Below are positions 59,727 to 64,000 of a DNA stretch of 64,000 bases, piece by piece. The stretch lies in NCBI RefSeq assembly GCF_029168945.1, contig NC_083605.1, positions 35,229,280-35,293,279 on the forward strand. Direction: 5' to 3'. The notes below the pieces were generated by a model. It was not told the DNA's origin. It was given only the letters and a program-made list of their open reading frames with translations, and made no database searches. This stretch comes from Cannabis sativa (Eukaryota > Streptophyta > Magnoliopsida > Rosales > Cannabaceae). Both the position numbers and the translations under genes were made by a program. The first letter of the stretch is position 1. Every line of letters starts with the position of its first letter.

Positions 59727-61418
59727 TTGATTGCGTGGTTGAGAATCAGCCACCGCTTCAAGGTCAAGAGAACCAGAAGAATCCATATCAGCATTGGAAA
59801 CTTGCTGGTTTTGTTCATCCCCAGCTGACAAAGAAGGGGTGAACCGAGGCTGAGGCAGACCTCTGCATCTCTTAAGGGTTTCTCTCATTGGATTCCTATC
59901 ATGTTGTCTCTTGAAACTTCGATTTGGAGAGCAATTTTCTTTCCCATAATTGCAGCTTTGGTAGACACAATAGTTGAAGGAGAGGCTAATGAATTGGTAG
60001 TAGAAGCATGAAGTATGTCGGTGTTGTTGCATGAGGCAGTGTGAGGATGGGGTGGATAGGTAGCAACAATATTTTGGTCATAATGTGGACCTGTGGGTGG
60101 AGTATATATTCCAGATAAGTCATCGTAGGAACCCAGTTTAGAGGTTAGAGAAGTGTTATGCACATCAGATTGTGCATGAGTAACAGGCCTGGTCTGTGGT
60201 GCTAAAGTAAATTCGGGTGTTGAAGTGTGAATTGTGAAAGTTGTAGGTGCCAATGATAAAGATCTAGAAGGCACTACAAAAATGAATGGAGCAGTAGGTG
60301 TCATACCAGAATTATGTGTAAAATTTTGCTTGTTATCATGTGACAGTCCAAAATGGGAGGCCTGAGATTTTGTTGAGAAGTTGTTGGATGGAGAGGGCAT
60401 TGTGGAGGTTGCTGGTACAGAAATCATACGTGTTGTAATGGGAATTGTGACAGCAGTAGAAGCAGATGGGAAAGTCACCGAATGCTGCATAACCCCTGGC
60501 ACATTATGCCTTTAATGGGATGACTCTCCATGGTGTAAAAGTGTTGGATGTGGTTGTGGACACCCGTTAAGAGAAGGGACAACAGTAATGAGTGAAGTTC
60601 TCGCTAATCGAGTGAGCAAAGGCCAAGCATTCCCTTTTCCAAAGTCAGTTCTGTACCTATCATAACCGGATGTAGGCAGTGGAGATCCCTTGATAGTAGG
60701 CCTATACTCAAGTTCAGGTTCTTCACCCCTATCAAGCTCTTCAAGGAAGGTTGTGCACTTATTGTAAGGATGACCCATTCTCCCACATTCCATGCAATAT
60801 TCAGGTAATCTTTCATAACAAAATTCAACCCAGAATTTGTCCCGAACTTGGGAAAGGGTAATCATACGCCCTTTTAGGAGTGGCTTTGTTACATCAATTT
60901 TGACACGAATACGTAGGAAAGGTCCCTATCCTTCAAAAAGGGAGTCTTCAAACACATCAATGAATTCACCAATTAAGTTCCCAAGTGCTACAGCCAACCC
61001 TTTAGTTTTACTCATGAAAGTTAGCCTATAGACTTGAACCCAGAAGGGTACGAAAATAAGGTTGGAAGAAGAGACATTCTCACCAATAATAGGAGAAAAT
61101 AAAATAACATGATGGTTCTGAAAAATGGAATGGCTCTTTCTCTAAAACTCTTTGTTTGTCCCCTTCACAACCAAATGTTAACATAAACATATCATCAACC
61201 TCAGAGATCTTGACAGGGAATCGTCCATCCCAATGCTCAACCATTTGTCTTTGAAGAGTAGATAACCACACTTTCTTGGAAGTCATGATTCGGGTGTAAA
61301 GCACATTATGGCCAACTGAATCGGATGAAAGAGTCTCACCAAAATCAAATTCGAATACACTCTGCTCCTCCTCTGTAAGTTTGATTGGGGCCTTCATTTT
61401 GTCTTTAAGAGGATCCAT
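59727..61418 (-). pseudogene. LINE ORF1 (DUF4283 / zinc-knuckle protein), broken
   Basis: It starts MDPLKDKMKAPIKLTEEEQ (61418). The DUF4283-like domain follows (KKVWLSTLQRQMVEHWDGRF, LTFGCEGDKQRVLEKEPFHF). After a break near 61080-60870, the zf-CCHC_4 knuckle CMECGRMGHPYNKC appears at about 60770-60800, preceded by VEFCYERLPEYC. A Ser/Thr/Pro-rich, low-complexity tail (59885-60502) continues into a basic end (NRSFKRQHDRNPMRETLKRC, near 59900). ORF1 proteins bind LINE RNA; this copy is interrupted. Confidence 0.8.
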
Positions 61419-61663
61419 AGTTCAAATTGAAGGAGAACAAGCTTCAGGGGATACAAATCTGTTATAAATGATCTCGGTATATGATGAAGAATGTATTTGT
61501 AATTGAACAAGGTATGAAAAGAACCAGGAGAAACTGCAATAAACTGCTATGTGATCAAATATTCTACTAAGAAACTGCTGTAAACTGGCTTGAATTTAGC
61601 CAAAAAAATAGTTAAAACCACGAAGGACAACTCAACTGCCACATAGCACAAGTTTGGGCAGAC
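61419..61663 (-). other. Probable LINE 5' untranslated region
   Basis: About 245 bp between the ORF1 start and the inferred element edge, without ORFs. It would hold an internal promoter if the boundary is right. Confidence 0.4.
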
Positions 61664-62404
61664 GTTTTTCTTTCTTTTTCATTGTTGTTTATAAATACAA
61701 ATAAACCAAAAAAAAAAAAAAGTTAACACTAATTTTCAAGAATTATCTTAAATTTCTATTTTTCACTAAACAGAAAAATAATAAAAAAAATAAAAAAAGA
61801 ACACATTATTAGAAAGATAAAGATAGATATTAAAAAACATATATCAAAGAGAGAAACAAAAGAAGATAGAGAAGAAGGGAGGAGGAGAGATAGATTATTA
61901 TATTAGTGGGATCCATATCATTGAATAAAATTAAATAATGAATTAATAAAAAAATAATTATAAAAATTGGTTAGATGATATGCTATATGATGGACACGTG
62001 GGAGACAAATAACATTTCTCAATTAAATAGCAAATATCAAAAAATAGAGCTGAATAAAAAAATATTTAAATTAATCTTAGTTTAAATATGTTACATTCAA
62101 GACCAAAATATTACAATGCACTTACTCAATTAGAACAAGCTATTAAGTACTCTACAAATAAGGTATTTAGAAAATTTCTCATAGTAAAAGAATCCTATAT
62201 ATAAGAGATATGAGGTGTTGACATAACATTTTAAAAACTCTAAATACCTCTATTTGCTATCTTCTTAATTCTCTCATTTTTTTTTTTAATTTTTTTATTA
62301 AGTTCATAAGATCATAAAATATATACTTCTATTTATTATCTCCTTAATCTTCTCATTTCTTTTAATTTTTTATTAGACTTACAAATAAAAAAAATACATT
62401 ATAC

Positions 62405-62436
<32 letters not shown>
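61664..62436. other. AT-rich non-coding DNA
   Basis: No gene visible; poly-A/T tracts, GAGA-rich patches near 61850 and a short (AT)n run at about 62405-62430. Confidence 0.35.
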
Positions 62437-63329
62437 GGAAGAGGTTTCAATGGTTACATTTTTATTGTAACCATCATAGTTACATTTTTTTTAAACCATT
62501 GGATTACTATTAAATAGTTGTGATTAATTTGAAAATTAAATAAAAATAAATAATAAATAACTTGTAACCTAAAAGGAACCTAATAATTTATTTATTTATA
62601 AAACTTTAATTACGATTAATTATATTTTAAAAGTAAATTAATTATAATTATTAATTATTTTTTTGCAATTTATTACTATATAGGATCTTTTAGCAATTTA
62701 ATTTTTTGCCCTTAAATTATTTATAATTTTATAGCAAAACATTTTATAATTTAAAATTATACACATATAATTTCATAATTTAAATTTTATTATACTTGTA
62801 ATCTTAATATTAAATTATTACACTTAATTATTTAATTTTTTTATTTAAATATTTAAAAAGTAAAAAGTGAAATAAGTTGAAGAATTTTTTAGAAAAAAAT
62901 GGCTATACTTGTTATCGATTGACTAGTTTGAGGCCTCATACTTAGTTCATCTAATTGTAACAAAATAATTAAATATCATTTAAAAATAATTAATTATTTA
63001 AAAAATTATTATAAGAATAGAATTTTATAATTTGTGTAAAAAGAAGTTTGATTTTTGTAAAAAAAATTATTGTAAATATTATAATTAAATGGCTTAATTG
63101 TTAAAATAATTAGAGTAAGGATTTAAATATAACTAAAAAATTATTTATAAATATTAATTGCAAAAAGAGGTCTTGCTAAATATTAATTAATTATTTTAAG
63201 AAAATAGTTAATTATAATTAATTAATTCTAAAAAAAAGAATGTTTACCTGTTAGTAACCTGCTATTACAAGTAAAAACAAATGTAACCATGATGGTTACA
63301 ATAAAAATGTAACTATTGAATAGTCACCC
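62437..63329. mobile_element. MITE with about 43-bp inner inverted repeats, 893 bp
   Basis: The left arm TTCAATGGTTACATTTTTAT then TGTAACCATCATAGTTACAT is matched by the complement of the right arm (63270-63320), with only two or three mismatches. Outside these the ends (GGAAGAGGTTTCAAT versus complement GGGTGACTATTCAAT) are a weaker match, and both lie next to ATATATTTATAT. The interior is AT-rich with no ORF. Termini of this kind (GGGTGACTATTCAATGG) are typical of plant MULE/hAT-type MITEs. Confidence 0.7.
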
Positions 63330-64000
63330 ATATAAATATATATCATTTTTTTAATTCCAATTATTTAAAACTAATCACATTATTTATTATTTTCTTAATA
63401 TTTTCTATTTTTTCTTAATTTTTTATTAGACTTTTAAAGAAAAAAATAGAGGAAATTACACTTTATACCATTTTTATATTGTCCTCTTCTATTTTTACCT
63501 TCTTTTTTAAAATTTATCATTTTTACTTCTTTTTTTAAATATTGTACCAATTTTATATGTTTCAATTAAAAATAAAATTAAAGATAAATTTGATTAATTG
63601 GTATTTTCCAACTTACCCAAAAAAAAAAAATAATAAGTAGACTCATATATATTACTAGATGAAAATAATAAATTTCCCACTGCCATATTACTATATTAGA
63701 GTACCGTTCTTTCTTCTGCATCTTCTACGATATTGAAATGACTACCATAATTTGTATCGATGTCTAGTACACCCGTGAACTTAGTTTTAGCCCATGGTCC
63801 ACTTCTCCACTGTGGCGTTGATCTGTAATCCAAATGAGAGCTTGTGGTGGTTTCAATTTTCCATCAAGTCAAGACAAAATCCTTTCCAGTTTTGACATTA
63901 AAACCTAACTCTGCTCATGGTAAGAATGTGTCTCTGATTATGAGCCTGTGTTTTCAATTTTCAGTTTTTCAAATTGTATTTTTAAAAGTGAAAATAGAAT
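63330..64000. other. AT-rich non-coding DNA to window edge
   Basis: No ORF or repeat I can support. From about 63700 the base composition becomes more balanced (ATTGAAATGACTACC, CCACTTCTCCACTGTGGCG), which may mark the start of another feature beyond the window. Confidence 0.3.

Larger units (their letters stand above)
55539..61663 (-). mobile_element. L1-type LINE, about 6.1 kb, near full length
   Basis: On the minus strand it carries ORF1 (zinc knuckle), then ORF2 with endonuclease, reverse transcriptase, zf-RVT and RNase H, the plant L1 order. The left edge is a T-run (55539-55554), i.e. the poly(A) tail. The right edge is placed at 61663 because GTTTTTCTTTCTTTTTC there resembles GTTTTTCCTTCC just before the T-run, an imperfect target duplication in T-rich DNA, so the end is approximate. 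Both ORFs contain frameshifts, so it is dead. Confidence 0.88.

Overview
The window looks like nuclear DNA of a flowering plant, most likely a eudicot. It is AT-rich, has spliced genes, and is dominated by plant-type transposable elements (Ty1/copia, Ty3/gypsy chromovirus, CACTA/En-Spm, L1-type LINE, MITEs). I cannot name the species from sequence alone; a rosid is only a weak guess.

The one host gene I can support is a type II (MIKC) MADS-box transcription factor of the SOC1/TM3 clade on the + strand. Exons 2-7 (18194-35405) are all in frame and end in the clade's C-terminal signature ([10 protein letters not shown]). The MADS-box exon 1 is not visible and probably lies left of the window, so bases 1-18193 are probably intron 1. 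Intron 2 is 15,235 bp, of which all but about 266 bp is a nested transposon stack.

Layout. 1-8451: AT-rich DNA with three mini-CACTA elements that share TTAGTCACAA motifs, a long foldback element, a MITE-like element and a small hairpin. 8452-17829: an old copia element (- strand) split by a younger related copia element (11272-16007, TSD GGTCC). 18194-18299: exon 2. 18314-33277: a copia element (- strand, TSD ATATA) inserted 14 bp inside intron 2, itself split by a Ty3/gypsy chromovirus (21148-30596, - strand, TSD TCCTA). 33535-35405: exons 3-7. 36039-55101: a 19-kb CACTA transposon (TSD TTA) with a broken TNP2 transposase and a second, nearly complete En/Spm gene. It is interrupted by a 10.2-kb LTR retrotransposon (38761-48982, + strand, TSD GTAAG) whose 1,893-bp LTRs are nearly identical although its pol is a fossil. 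55539-61663: an L1-type LINE (- strand) with broken ORFs. 62437-63329: a MITE with long inverted termini. The rest is AT-rich DNA with no gene I can see.

Insertion order can be read from the nesting. The split copia elements are old, the gypsy element and the inner copia element came later, and the LTR element inside the CACTA is among the youngest. All four LTR elements inside the presumed introns run antisense to the MADS gene and none breaks an exon, so the gene may still be functional if exon 1 exists upstream.
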